64,000 nt of DNA from Shewanella vesiculosa (GCF_021560015.1 NZ_CP073588.1:4076501-4140500), one strand, 5' to 3'; counted from the stretch's first letter, positions 36,198 to 45,335 are shown. Notes: generated by a model not told the origin, from the letters alone. Made by a program: numbers and translations.

Positions 36198-36533
36198 TTA
36201 ATAGTAGATAGTTAGAATTGGCAATTTGGATTATTAGGGAAAGATAATATCACTGCCTAATGGTATATGCTCAGCTGGTGAATAGCATATTTAATCTCAA
36301 CTTAGGAGAAATGCGCGATGATCTAATTGAGCGAATAGTTACCCTAGGGCGATATTGTACTGATCAATAATTATCTATTTACCCTTGTGGGTGCAATTAA
36401 TTTATTATGATGTGAGACAATAATGTTGGTTAATTTTAGTTTTATGTTGAAAAGCGTTATTGCCTGATATCCTATTGCAAAATAACGTGATAATTTACGA
36501 ATAAATGGAATTCACATCGTTAATGGAGGAACA
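36198..36533. other. Intergenic region upstream of yqiJ
   Basis: 336 bp between divergent starts, AT-rich. TGGAGGA lies just before the yqiJ start. Nothing further was recognised. Confidence 0.4.
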
Positions 36534-37175
36534 ATGCTGGCATTTTTGAGCGCTCATGGAAATGTGCCTTTTTCAATTGCACTGGTAATAGTGATCATGT
36601 TGGGCACGTTTGAGCTTATCGCAATGATTGCTGGTTTAAGCATTTTTAGCGCGTTAGACAACTCGTTATCAGTCGATATTGATACTGATGTCGATATGGA
36701 TGCTGAAACGTCTATCACCGGCATGACAGGTTTATTGGGCTGGTTGTGCCTTGATCGTTTACCGCTGCTTATTTGGCTGGTGTTGATATTAAGTAGCTTT
36801 GCGATTGCAGGCTATGTGATTAACTTTACTAGCTTACAAATCTCAGCAGCACTACTGCCGCAACTTATCACTGTGCCTATCGCGTTTATTATTACGCTTA
36901 TTTCTAGTCACTTCCTCGGCAATGCTGTTGCCAATATTCTTCCTAAAAATGAAACCTCGGCTATTTCTGTTGACTCTCTTGTCGGTTGCGTCGCAACCAT
37001 TACTCAGGGGCGTGCAGTTAAAGGCATGCCTACAGAGGCGGTGGCACGTGACGAATTTCAACAAAAACACTATGTATTAGTTGAGCCAGAACGCCTAGGT
37101 ATTGAATTTGTCCGAGGCGCGGAAGTTGTACTGTTAGCTCGCAAAGGCAAGGTGTGGACGGCTGCACAAATTTAG
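36534..37175 (+). CDS. yqiJ: YqiJ-like membrane protein with OB-fold domain
   Basis: 213 residues. Three membrane segments in the first ~130 residues, then a C-terminal OB-fold, NfeD-like domain (VGCVATITQGRAVKGMPTEA, EFVRGAEVVLLARKGKVW). It precedes a flotillin gene by 97 bp, the usual yqiJ-yqiK arrangement. Such NfeD-like partners sit with flotillins in membrane microdomains. RBS GGAGG is 5 bp before the ATG. Confidence 0.88.
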   Translation: MLAFLSAHGNVPFSIALVIVIMLGTFELIAMIAGLSIFSALDNSLSVDIDTDVDMDAETSITGMTGLLGWLCLDRLPLLIWLVLILSSFAIAGYVINFTSLQISAALLPQLITVPIAFIITLISSHFLGNAVANILPKNETSAISVDSLVGCVATITQGRAVKGMPTEAVARDEFQQKHYVLVEPERLGIEFVRGAEVVLLARKGKVWTAAQI

Positions 37176-37272
37176 TTAACTTAATAATAATCACTCTATA
37201 TTCTCAAACGGTCATGCCATTGCATTGTGCTGACATGATCGAATTACTCTGTTGTATTTAAAAGGACATTAA

Positions 37273-39036
37273 ATGGAAACCTTAACAAGCTTTGATTCTG
37301 GAAGCAGCTTTATCTTATTAATTGCAGGCCTAGTTATATTAGGTTTGATTGTAATAGGACTGATTTTTGCCAAACTGTATAAACGCGCCAGCAAAGAAAT
37401 GGCATTTGTGCGAACAGGCTTTGGCGGTGAGAAAATCATTAAAGATGGTGGCGCAATTGTGCTGCCAGTGCTGCACGAAACGATTTCGGTCAACATGAAT
37501 ACTCTGCGTATTGAAGTTGAAAAAAACCAGAAAGATGCCTTGATCACCAAAGACAGAATGCGTGTGGATGTAAAAGCCGACTTTTATTTACGAGTCGCGC
37601 CGAATGCCGAAGGGATTTCTATGGCGGCACAAACGCTAGGCACTCGTACTAATCGTGTTGAAGAACTCAAAAAATTAATGGAATCAAAGTTTGTCGACGT
37701 ATTACGTACTGTGGCAGCCGAAATGACCATGACCGAAATGCACGAGCAGCGCGCTGACTTTGTTCAGCGAGTGCAGAATAATGTCGCCAACGATCTTGAG
37801 AAAAACGGTTTAGAACTCGAATCTGTTTCACTGACGGGTTTTGATCAAACTGACTTGCAATTCTTTAATGAAAATAATGCATTTGATGCCGAAGGTCGGG
37901 CACGTCTAGCTAAAATCATTGAAGAAAAACGTAAAGAAACCAACGATATCCAACAAGAAAACCGCATTAAAATTGAACAGCGTAATCTTGAAGCAGAAAA
38001 AGAATCGTTAGAGATTGAAAAGTCAGAAGAAGAAGCACGCCTCGCGCAGCAGCAGTCACTTGAATTTAAACGTGCCGATCAAAAAGCTGAAATCATTAAA
38101 CAAAAAGAAAACAAAGCCCGCGAAGAGCGTGAAGCCGAAATTGCTAAAGAGCGCGCAATTGAAACCGCTGAAATTGAAAAAACCAAAGACATCGAAACCC
38201 GTGAAATTGAAAAATATAAGTCTATTGAACAATCACGCATTCAGCAGCAACGCGATATCGAAGTATCAGAACAAGACAAACGCATTGCCGTAGCCGCTAA
38301 GTCAGAAGAAGAGTCTGCTGCCCGTGCTCGCGCCGCAGAAGCGGAAAAAACTAAGGTTGAAAAAGAAGAAGCAGTGATAACTGCGCGCCAAACTGCTGAA
38401 GCTAATCGTCGTAAAGACATCGAAGTTATTGACGCCCGCAAAGAAGCTGAGCGCGACGCAGTGGGTGTTACTGTTAGAGCGGAATCAGAAAAAATTGCCG
38501 CGGAAGATAGAGCGAGTGCCATTTTAATTGAAGCGCGTGCCAGTGCAGACGCTAAGATGCTCAAAGCCTCAGCCGATGAGAAAATCTATGCAGTAGAAGC
38601 GGCTGGTAAGCGGGCGCAGTACGAAGCTGAAAACGTACTGAGCAACGAACAAATTGCCTTACAAAGATCATTAGCGATATTAAAAGCCTTACCTGAAATT
38701 GTCGCACAAGCGGTTAAACCACTGGAAAACATTGAAGGCATTAAGATTTTACAAGGCTATGGTATGGGTAATCAGTTTGGTAATGGTGAGAGTAACCCAT
38801 CGCAAGGTGGTATTGCTGAGCAAGTGACAACCGCGGCATTAAATTATCGTGCCAATGCGCCTGTTGTCGATGCCATGCTGCGCGAGTTGGGGCTAGTTAA
38901 TGCAGAGTCAGGTAATTTAAACGACCTACTGACAGGCAATAATACACTGACATCTGAAGCGATTAATGCCATTCAATCGGCCAAAACAGACTTTAGTGTC
39001 GATGAAGTTGCCCCTGGGGTTAATCCAGCCCAATAA
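37273..39036 (+). CDS. yqiK: Flotillin family protein YqiK
   Basis: 587 residues. N-terminal membrane segment (about 12-36, FILLIAGLVILGLIVIGLIF), PHB/SPFH domain (about 45-220, with RTGFGGEKIIKDGGAIVLPV at its start), then a very long Glu/Lys/Ala-rich coiled coil (about 220-470) and a flotillin C-terminal region (about 470-587). It scaffolds membrane microdomains with YqiJ. AAAGGA precedes the ATG and a strong terminator ends the operon. Confidence 0.92.
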   Translation: METLTSFDSGSSFILLIAGLVILGLIVIGLIFAKLYKRASKEMAFVRTGFGGEKIIKDGGAIVLPVLHETISVNMNTLRIEVEKNQKDALITKDRMRVDVKADFYLRVAPNAEGISMAAQTLGTRTNRVEELKKLMESKFVDVLRTVAAEMTMTEMHEQRADFVQRVQNNVANDLEKNGLELESVSLTGFDQTDLQFFNENNAFDAEGRARLAKIIEEKRKETNDIQQENRIKIEQRNLEAEKESLEIEKSEEEARLAQQQSLEFKRADQKAEIIKQKENKAREEREAEIAKERAIETAEIEKTKDIETREIEKYKSIEQSRIQQQRDIEVSEQDKRIAVAAKSEEESAARARAAEAEKTKVEKEEAVITARQTAEANRRKDIEVIDARKEAERDAVGVTVRAESEKIAAEDRASAILIEARASADAKMLKASADEKIYAVEAAGKRAQYEAENVLSNEQIALQRSLAILKALPEIVAQAVKPLENIEGIKILQGYGMGNQFGNGESNPSQGGIAEQVTTAALNYRANAPVVDAMLRELGLVNAESGNLNDLLTGNNTLTSEAINAIQSAKTDFSVDEVAPGVNPAQ

Positions 39037-39086
39037 GCTGATTACCCTGAGGGTTTACATAACAGAGTGTTGTTATCTTGATCTAT

Positions 39087-39123
39087 TAATAATAAAAAGC
39101 GTCGATAGACGCTTTTTATTATT
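39087..39123 (+). terminator. Terminator of yqiJK
   Basis: A perfect 16-bp inverted repeat, AATAATAAAAAGCGTC / GACGCTTTTTATTATT, with a GATA loop. Confidence 0.92.
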
Positions 39124-39185
39124 TACCTGACTGATGAGCATCACACCGCGATAAACCATAAATCAGTCACGCGGGTAAAATGGCT

Positions 39186-39377
39186 TTACTTTAGCTTTGT
39201 GATACCAATTAACACGCAAATGATACCCCCTGCCATTCCTGCCCATGCTTCTATCGGTGTATCACCACTTAATGCCCTAGTAAATTGAGAGCTCGCTGAA
39301 TCATAAATATTGTAGCCCCACAAAGCTAAAAAAATACCCGCAATGACAAGCACAATTCCGATAATTTTATTATTCAT
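39186..39377 (-). CDS. DUF3185 family small membrane protein
   Basis: 63 residues from ATG 39377, which has GGAGTAAGA in front; a longer frame to 39446 lacks a site. Two membrane segments (IIGIVLVIAGIFLALWGYN and AWAGMAGGIICVLIGITKL) around a polar loop, as in DUF3185. Function unknown. Upstream, at about 39415-39442, a short tandem GACCTAGTTGAATA repeat is present. Confidence 0.8.
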   Translation of the reverse strand: MNNKIIGIVLVIAGIFLALWGYNIYDSASSQFTRALSGDTPIEAWAGMAGGIICVLIGITKLK

Positions 39378-39649
39378 TCTTACTCCAGACTCTGATGACG
39401 TTATCCTTGATGGACCTAGTTGAATAGACCTAGTTGAATAGACCAATGTTAATAGCCTCTATTATTAGCCATAAGACTGACGCTGCAAACGAAAAAATGG
39501 ACATTTAAAAGGTACATTTACAGATAGTTTTCGTTAATGAGCAGATAAATGCTCGCGTGTATCGAGTTTATTGTCGTTCAAATAATACTGCTATAAGCTA
39601 TAGTCATTGCTGGCTGTATCAATACCTCTATAAATGATTTTGGTGATTT

Positions 39650-40111
39650 CTATTGTGGTTTAAAGGCATTAAATTCACCTCTGATTTTTTCTATTCGCTC
39701 ACGATTCACCCCAAAATCAGAACTGCCAATACGCGAAGCTGATCTAACATGTATGGTTATTTTATCCGCTGCGGTTGATGGGAAGTAAAACTCCACATCA
39801 TCGACAAAGCGCATTATCTGCGAGGTAAACTCTACGCGAATATAATCGTCCTCAACCACAACGATATTGGCACGCTCTGCAGTCTTGAGTATGTGTAACA
39901 GGCGCACTTGTGCTTGCTGCTGGGTTCCGCTGAAATACAGCGGTGCGATAGCGTGCTCTTCATCTGCTGAGGTTTGTTGGCTATTAACGCAGTTTGGCGA
40001 ATTAGGGCAGGGTGTCAATTGGCTATTATTGATGCCTAAGGTCGGTACAGTGCCAGAGCAGCCCATTAACAGCATCATGCTGAGTGTCAAAATTGAAATC
40101 TGTTTGTACAT
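39650..40111 (-). CDS. DUF1499 lipoprotein
   Basis: 153 residues from ATG 40111 (AAGGA about 9 bp upstream). Lipoprotein signal ends LMLLMGCSG. The mature part begins CPNSPNCVNSQQ, the hallmark of DUF1499, and continues with VVEDDYIRVEFTSQIMRFVDDVEFYF. The gene frame starts near the end of the NTF2-like gene, so the two are probably co-transcribed. Role unknown. Confidence 0.85.
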   Translation of the reverse strand: MYKQISILTLSMMLLMGCSGTVPTLGINNSQLTPCPNSPNCVNSQQTSADEEHAIAPLYFSGTQQQAQVRLLHILKTAERANIVVVEDDYIRVEFTSQIMRFVDDVEFYFPSTAADKITIHVRSASRIGSSDFGVNRERIEKIRGEFNAFKPQ

Positions 40112-40124
40112 TATTAATATCCTT

Positions 40125-40583
40125 TTATTTATTTTCACGGTGACCGTAACTTAATACTCGAGTTATTTGCCATTTGTCGTCTACTTTACGCCAAACCATG
40201 ACAAAGTCAGCTTTACCTTCGCATTGGTTGGTTTTATTGTGACAAAAGATATGTTCCCCTTCGGTAATCGCCCCAAAATCTTTAATCGGGTGGACGTTAA
40301 AAGAGCCCTCAACCAGCTTTCGAGTGTAATGGCCACAGGCATTATTTTTCGTATTGGCGATCATGGTGTCACGATCCCAGGTTACTCCGCCATTATCATG
40401 ATAAAACTCGACATCAGTGGCAAAGTAGCTCGCATGTTTCTGCAGTTCTTCAGGGTTTTCACAATGATTAAATGAGTCAAACACCGCTGTATCAAGCGCT
40501 TTCATTTGGTCAGCTAAGCCGCCATCATCTGCAACCGATGACATCGAAACCAAGGCTAATAACACTAAGTAGATTTTTTTCAT
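40125..40583 (-). CDS. Periplasmic NTF2-like (DUF4440) protein
   Basis: 152 residues with a signal peptide (cleavage near SVADD, residue 18). The remainder fits the NTF2/SnoaL-type alpha+beta barrel: ALDTAVFDSFNHCENPEEL, YFATDVEFYHDNGG and FVMVWRKVDDKWQITRVLSYGH. Four Cys could form two disulphides. Small ligand-binding or enzyme domain of unknown substrate; first gene of a likely two-gene operon with the DUF1499 lipoprotein. Confidence 0.82.
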   Translation of the reverse strand: MKKIYLVLLALVSMSSVADDGGLADQMKALDTAVFDSFNHCENPEELQKHASYFATDVEFYHDNGGVTWDRDTMIANTKNNACGHYTRKLVEGSFNVHPIKDFGAITEGEHIFCHNKTNQCEGKADFVMVWRKVDDKWQITRVLSYGHRENK

Positions 40584-40812
40584 TATTATCGACTCCTTGA
40601 AAGTAAGTCACCTGAACTCAGGATACGTACTAATGTTGAGTTCGGACAGCATACCATTGAGCTTAATATTATTGGCCAGCTAACATCGCCGCCAATCCTT
40701 GGTTCATTAACATAACGGCTTTTAGGTTAAGTAACGATAGCCGTTTATGACAATTTACAGGGGAAAGAGGCTGATTTAATGACGGTAGGTTTTTTAAGAT
40801 GAGTTAAGTCAT

Positions 40813-40853
40813 AAAAAAACTGCCGATGAGCATGGCTTATCGGCAGTTGATTT
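40813..40853 (-). terminator. Terminator of the POT transporter gene
   Basis: CTGCCGAT / ATCGGCAG stem with an 11-nt loop; on the minus strand a T7 run follows directly. Confidence 0.88.
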
Positions 40854-40882
40854 TTATTCAATAAAGCTTTGTCAGCTCGGCA

Positions 40883-42445
40883 TTACTGCTCGGCTTTTAC
40901 ATCACGTAGCGATGCAGCTGCTTTGTCACCAACATCATCAATAACTGTGTTATGTGAGTTGTGAGTCTCCGTCAGGCGACGCATCAGCGGTAATACGGCA
41001 AGGGCGATAAAGGTACAAACCACGGCTGCGATACCCAGTTTATTAAATAGGCTGGTATACACAGGTAAGGTTTGCAGTGGATCAACTAAATCTTTCGGCA
41101 CACTGGCGAAGTTAGCGACCACACCGCCCAGATACTGTGAAATACCAGAGGCGACGAAATAGGCTCCCATCATAAAGCCGCCCATACGCGCTGGCACGTA
41201 GCGGGCAATCATCGCAAGACCAAGGCCACTCACCAGCAATTCACCTAAAGAATATGAGGCATAGCCCCAGATCATGATCCATGAAGAGGTTTTACCATTG
41301 ACGGCAAATTGATCGGCAAAGCCATAGATAAAGAAGCCGATAGCCACTACTGCAAAACCGAGGGCAAATTTCGCCGCGATAGAGAAGTCTTTATTATTGC
41401 GACCCGCCCACGAATAACTCCACGCAAGTACAGGGCTTAACACCATGATCCATAATGGGTTTAATGCTTGGAACTGGGCTGGCGACCAAGTCCATAAATG
41501 GGTACCAAAGAATTGGAAATCCCAGTCCACATTACGCAGGGCAAACAACGCTAATGAAGTCGACATTTGCTGATAGAAAATAAAGAAGAACACGGTTTGC
41601 ACTGTGAGGATCAGCGCTGCAATCAGTCCTGCTCGTTCACTGGTTTCGCTGGTGCGGATCAAGTGAAAGAAGATTGCCAATACCGCTACACCAGCGGCGT
41701 AAACGAAGACACGGGCAACCGCTTCATATTCAAGAATAATGGCCGAAGCGACAACCGACAATGCAGCTAGCGCCAATACGATGGCAAGGCTTTTTTTGTT
41801 TACTGGGCGCGTATCAGGCTCTGAACCAAAGTGGGCTAAACTTTTACGCATGAGTGCATAATTGCCTAAACCTACCAAAATACCGACACAACACACGGCA
41901 AAGGCCGCATGCCAGCCAAATTCGTTACCATACTCGGCATTAACGTAATCTTTAATCCAAGGTGTCAATAACATAGAGAAGGTCGAACCGACGTTTACCG
42001 CCATATAATAGATGGTAAATGCACTGTCAATTTTAGAATCATCACCTTCGTAAATCTTACGAACTAAGTTACCGGCATTTGGTTTGAACAGGCCGTTACC
42101 AACTACAATCACACCGAGTGCTGAAAACATAAACCAAGTATTTTCAGTGGGTACTGCCATTAGCGCATAACCCAGAGACAGAATCCCTGCGCCCAGAAGC
42201 ATAGTGCGTTTAGTGCCGAGGATCTTATCCCCAACCCAGCCACCAATCGCCGGTGATACATAAATGAGCGCCGCACAGGCACTCCACACTAAGTTCGCGC
42301 GAGAGTCATCAAAGCCAAGTCGCTGCACCATAAAGTACACAATCAGCGCTTGCATGCCGTAATAGCCAAAGCGTTCCCATAATTCAATAAGGGACACAGT
42401 CATAAATGAATGTGTTTTACTTACCGGAGCAGTCCCAATAGTCAT
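40883..42445 (-). CDS. POT/PTR2 family proton-coupled peptide transporter
   Basis: 520 residues from ATG 42445, supported by GGAAG 8-9 bp before; an ATG at 42463 and longer frames lack one. About 14 membrane segments. Family marks are IELWERFGYYGMQA (the E-x-x-E-R-F-x-Y-Y motif for proton coupling) and FTIYYMAVNVGS. Imports di- and tripeptides across the inner membrane. Single gene. Fits the many secreted peptidases in this window. Confidence 0.92.
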   Translation of the reverse strand: MTIGTAPVSKTHSFMTVSLIELWERFGYYGMQALIVYFMVQRLGFDDSRANLVWSACAALIYVSPAIGGWVGDKILGTKRTMLLGAGILSLGYALMAVPTENTWFMFSALGVIVVGNGLFKPNAGNLVRKIYEGDDSKIDSAFTIYYMAVNVGSTFSMLLTPWIKDYVNAEYGNEFGWHAAFAVCCVGILVGLGNYALMRKSLAHFGSEPDTRPVNKKSLAIVLALAALSVVASAIILEYEAVARVFVYAAGVAVLAIFFHLIRTSETSERAGLIAALILTVQTVFFFIFYQQMSTSLALFALRNVDWDFQFFGTHLWTWSPAQFQALNPLWIMVLSPVLAWSYSWAGRNNKDFSIAAKFALGFAVVAIGFFIYGFADQFAVNGKTSSWIMIWGYASYSLGELLVSGLGLAMIARYVPARMGGFMMGAYFVASGISQYLGGVVANFASVPKDLVDPLQTLPVYTSLFNKLGIAAVVCTFIALAVLPLMRRLTETHNSHNTVIDDVGDKAAASLRDVKAEQ

Positions 42446-42946
42446 ATCGCTTGCTTCCAACATTGTTGTTTTAATATTTGAGCTCAAAAGTATAAGGCGA
42501 TAACCAAAGCAAACCAATGGTAGATAATGGTAAAAACAGATTTTGTTACAAATCAACTTTTCAATTTCAGTTAATCTTAAGGTTTTTGTTGGTTCAATTT
42601 TAATAGATAGAAACTTCTGGACTCAAATGGCCCAATCCAAAAAACAATGTTCACAACTGAGCTTTCTCGATAAATGTGGCGGAGGGATAGCTTGCTTACA
42701 TAAAGAGGAACCCATGGGTTAAAAGTCCTATCTTTCGTCAAATGAAAAAAGGCTCATCATTGCTGATGAGCCCTTCGTCTTTAATGCGGCGAATCGGGGA
42801 GGTGTTTCCTATTTCTAAGACGCCTGTATACGCGGGTTGCAGGGGTATGGAATGAGTAAATTGTCTATCTAATGTCGCCATAAAAATGATGTTCAGTTAG
42901 AAATGCTAAAGCTGAATCATAGTTATAGTTATTGAGCCATAGTCTC
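42446..42946. other. Intergenic region with a tRNA-Ser 3'-end relic
   Basis: Promoter region of the POT gene, then an isolated copy of the tRNA-Ser tail with its own hairpin (42672-42775), then about 170 bp leading to the cassette genes. Apart from the relic nothing was recognised. Confidence 0.5.
42672..42775 (-). repeat. tRNA-Ser 3'-end/terminator repeat, distant copy
   Basis: It carries the tRNA tail (plus strand TGTGGCGGAGGGATAG) followed by GCTTGCTT, an AGGAACCCATGGG segment and AGTCCTATCTTTCG, the same order as the tandem copies at 45170-45480. A hairpin GGCTCATCA-TTGC-TGATGAGCC lies beside it (42749-42773). It stands 2498 bp from the nearest tandem copy, with the cassette genes between. 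Confidence 0.8.
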
Positions 42947-42957
42947 TTGTTATGTGT
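42947..42957 (-). repeat. attC-like right end after the PLDc_N-like gene
   Basis: Minus strand ACATAACAAG overlaps the stop codon TAA, as at the start of attC sites. The partner half is not clear, so the site is probably truncated or decayed. Confidence 0.4.
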
Positions 42958-43153
42958 TGTTTTCTGGGAGTTCTTTGATTACAAAAAAGTAATAAACAAA
43001 ATACCCTATCCAGGATATAAAAAACGACATTAGAAACCAAATTACTTTCTGTGCACCTTTTGCTTTCTTAGAAACTAAAGCTAGTATCCAAGGCAACATC
43101 CATATTATAAAAACAGGAATAATCAAAATTTGCCAAATACTTATACCTCCCAT
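42950..43153 (-). CDS. Small membrane protein, PLDc_N-like (cassette gene)
   Basis: 67 residues with two membrane segments (IWQILIIPVFIIWMLPWILAL and VIWFLMSFFISWIGYFVYYFF), a short basic loop between and an acidic tail. The layout and W-I-G-Y-x-x-Y motif resemble the phospholipase D-nuclease N-terminal (PLDc_N) family found alone in many bacteria. AAAAGGAA is about 9 bp before the ATG. The stop codon lies in an attC-like sequence, so it reads as an integron cassette gene. Role unknown. Confidence 0.75.
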   Translation of the reverse strand: MGGISIWQILIIPVFIIWMLPWILALVSKKAKGAQKVIWFLMSFFISWIGYFVYYFFVIKELPENNT

Positions 43154-43185
43154 AATAAATTCCTTTTTAATTGAAACTACAAAAA

Positions 43186-43232
43186 CATAATGCTTAAAGC
43201 AGCTGCACGTCAGTTGCCTTTACTTGTTAGTG
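43186..43232 (-). repeat. attC-like site after the alpha/beta hydrolase
   Basis: Minus strand CACTAACAAG at the gene stop, then GTAAAG, an inner GC-rich part and CTTTAAGC, ending CATTATG (one base off GTTATG). About 47 bp, short and imperfect. Confidence 0.5.
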
Positions 43233-44033
43233 TTTGTCCAGCTTTTGCATTAAGGCTAAAAGCTCATTTACAACTAGCTCAGGTTCATCCACCTGAACAA
43301 AATGGCCACTTTTTTCTGTCAGAACAGTTTTCCCCTGTGGAAATGCACCAGCCCAAGTTTGCCACAGTTCCCCCCACATTTTTCTGCCTTCATCGGTAAA
43401 AAACAAGTTAGCAGGATTCTTTGTTTTCCTGACAGAGGCAATAACCGTTACGGGTATATCTTTGATCTGTGGATAATCAGGAAGCGGTCTTTTACTCCAA
43501 AAATCGAGATATTGGTTTGACATACCATTAGCCATATCATCTAGCTTGATTTGAGCAATTTCTCGGTTCGCTTTTTCTAAATCAATGGCCCGCAATATAT
43601 CAATATCATGTTCAGAGGACGGATCTAACAATAAGAGCGCTTTTATTTGTTTTGGATAAGCAGTTGCAAAGTCTCTTGCGATGTTGCCACCATATGAATG
43701 AGCGACCAAAATGACAGGCTGTTTAATATTCAAATTAACTAAAAGTTCACTAGCGTAGTCTGCATAATCATTCGACGTAAAATGACGCTTAATAACTGTT
43801 GATTTGCCATTACCAACTCTAGAATAGCGAATGACCGTTGCATGCTCTGCTATTCGGTTGAAAACAGTATCCCAATCAGACATGCTTGCACCACCACCAG
43901 CTTCCAATAAAACGGTATGCTTACCCAGCCCAGCAACTTCGTATTCAAGTTGAAACTCATTAACGTTAATCAGGTTAGGTTGTGCCGCTAGTGAGAACGA
44001 TAATGCAATGCCAATTAATGAAATGAATTTCAA
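43227..44033 (-). CDS. Secreted alpha/beta hydrolase (cassette gene)
   Basis: 268 residues with a signal peptide (MKFISLIGIALSFSLAAQ). The fold is the standard alpha/beta hydrolase: HTVLLEAGGGASMSDWD around the oxyanion region, nucleophile elbow VAHSYGGNIA with Ser near residue 114, an Asp in LLLLDPSSEHD or later, and the catalytic His in KSGHFVQVDEPE near 246. Substrate unknown. GAGGAG is in its leader just after the previous attC end, and its own stop sits in an attC-like site, so it reads as a cassette gene. Confidence 0.85.
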   Translation of the reverse strand: MKFISLIGIALSFSLAAQPNLINVNEFQLEYEVAGLGKHTVLLEAGGGASMSDWDTVFNRIAEHATVIRYSRVGNGKSTVIKRHFTSNDYADYASELLVNLNIKQPVILVAHSYGGNIARDFATAYPKQIKALLLLDPSSEHDIDILRAIDLEKANREIAQIKLDDMANGMSNQYLDFWSKRPLPDYPQIKDIPVTVIASVRKTKNPANLFFTDEGRKMWGELWQTWAGAFPQGKTVLTEKSGHFVQVDEPELVVNELLALMQKLDKH

Positions 44034-44050
44034 ATCTGCTCCTCAAAACA

Positions 44051-44149
44051 GTAACGCCCCTCTAATAAGTGAACCATGTGCTGGCGGGCGATTTGCTCAG
44101 CAAATGGTATGACAGACATGGTAAATCTTAATTTAGAGTCTTGTTATGC
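44051..44149 (-). repeat. attC-like recombination site (best preserved)
   Basis: About 99 bp. Plus strand starts GTAACGCCCC and ends TTGTTATGC. Nested complementary arms: TCTAATAAG against CTTAATTTAGA, CCATGT against ACATGG, and an inner ATTTGC-TCA-GCAAAT hairpin. The end overlaps the last 22 bases of the upstream gene. This is the layout of a VCR-like attC site. Confidence 0.72.
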
Positions 44150-44577
44150 ATTTTAAGTGCAACCCACTTTATGGGGGTTCGAATAAATACCCAGCAGAGC
44201 GATGCTAATAGTAGGCCAGAAAAGTAAGCACTAAGTGCTAACTGCTCATGATAGCTAGCACCATCGACCTCAATCTTTTTCAACAGGTTATTACCTTTAA
44301 GGTACTCCCCCTTTATTGATTTACCACGTATTTCATCTCTGTACAATTCGCAAAAATTGTATTTTTTAGTCATGAAATAGTCTGTGCCATTTTTTGAAAA
44401 TCGAACTGAATAGGTACTAAACTTTCCATTTAGTTCACATGAGATAGCGCTATTACTTAAATCTATTTCTTCGATATTTTCATCTGACCAGACATGAAAA
44501 AACCAAACCGATATACTTAAAAGTATTACAGCTAAAATGACAATATCGATTTTATGATTAATCCAAAATTTGGTCAT
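44128..44577 (-). CDS. Hypothetical two-pass membrane protein (cassette gene)
   Basis: 149 residues. Membrane segments at about 10-28 (IVILAVILLSISVWFFHVW) and 114-135 (ALSAYFSGLLLASLCWVFI) enclose a soluble loop with two Cys. GTGGGTAA stands just before the ATG, right after a GTTATGC cassette boundary, and the stop lies inside the attC-like site at 44051-44149. No named family; the position says integron cassette. Confidence 0.65.
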   Translation of the reverse strand: MTKFWINHKIDIVILAVILLSISVWFFHVWSDENIEEIDLSNSAISCELNGKFSTYSVRFSKNGTDYFMTKKYNFCELYRDEIRGKSIKGEYLKGNNLLKKIEVDGASYHEQLALSAYFSGLLLASLCWVFIRTPIKWVALKMHNKTLN

Positions 44578-44588
44578 TTACCCACTTT

Positions 44589-44642
44589 GCATAACAGATT
44601 ATTGAACGGCTCTCCCGATAAAGTCCGCTATTCAAGTTATTG
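44589..44642 (-). repeat. attC-like site upstream of the first cassette gene
   Basis: Plus strand GCATAAC (44589) to GTTATTG (44636), with inner arms TTGAACGG and CCGCTATTCAA. About 54 bp, imperfect. It would mark the end of a further, now gene-less cassette at higher coordinates. Confidence 0.5.
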
Positions 44643-45132
44643 ATTTATATCATCCTACATTCTCTATGTCTTTGATGTAAAGTGATAAAATACTCTCAAC
44701 ATTCCAACTCAACCGAGGTTGCGCGTTAATGTCGTTTGAAAAATAAGCGATAATATTTATTTGCAATATTATCAATCAATTATACTTTTCGAAATAAATC
44801 TACATTACGACTTTAGGCTTACCTAATGAGTGGTTTGATTTTACTTAAGCAAAATCTATTTATACCTGTATATAAAATCAGCTCATTCGGTTAAGCACAA
44901 TCTAGCCAGTAAATAATGGTTTATATAGAAAAGTACCCAATACTTCGAGTAACTATTTCTCAATAAATAAAGTCAGCATGTATGCCTCAGCGATTACACT
45001 GAATTACATTTAGGAATGCGGCATATAGCGTTAAATGAATACATAAACTATGTATAGAATGAATTAACACAAACTGAAAACATTAAAATTCTCGTGTAAT
45101 TACGCAGTAATCAAAAAAGCTGATTCTATAAC
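44643..45132. other. AT-rich region between cassettes and tRNA repeats
   Basis: 490 bp, very AT-rich, with no ORF of convincing length. It may be an empty or decayed cassette, and may provide the promoter for the three cassette genes. Confidence 0.4.
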
Positions 45133-45162
45133 AAAAAAGCCCCATCATTGCTGATGAGACTT
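45133..45162 (-). terminator. Hairpin of tRNA-Ser repeat unit 3
   Basis: Plus-strand AAGCCCCATCA-TTGC-TGATGAGACTT; the minus strand ends in a T6 run. It closely resembles the hairpin beside the distant copy at 42749. Confidence 0.7.
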
Positions 45163-45234
45163 CCCCGTTGAATGTGGCGGAGTGATAGCTTGCTTGTAAT
45201 AAATAGGAACCGTGGGTTCAAATGTTACAGACAC

Positions 45235-45268
45235 AAAAAAGCCCTATCATTTCTGATAAGGCTTTTTA
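45235..45268 (-). terminator. Hairpin of tRNA-Ser repeat unit 2
   Basis: AAAAAGCCCTATCA-TTTC-TGATAAGGCTTTTT; nearly identical to the hairpin of unit 1 at 45336. Confidence 0.8.
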
Positions 45269-45335
45269 TTTGAATGTGGCGGAGGGATAGCGATCTTTTA
45301 TAAATAGGAACCCTGGATTCAAATGTTACAGACAC

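Larger units (their letters stand above)
42947..44642 (-). mobile_element. Three-gene integron cassette cluster without integrase (CALIN)
   Basis: Three small genes in one orientation, each ending inside or beside an attC-like site: 44577-44128, 44033-43227 and 43153-42950. The sites have TAACAA-type ends at the gene stop and GTTATGC or GCGTTA at the next gene's leader, with internal complementary arms. No integrase gene is in the window. The block lies between tRNA-Ser tail repeats. The cassette nature is inferred from these sites by eye. Confidence 0.65.

Noticed and set aside
38015..38564. Long overlapping frames inside the flotillin gene
   Set aside because: Produced by the repetitive Glu/Lys/Ala coiled-coil coding sequence; the yqiK frame explains the region.
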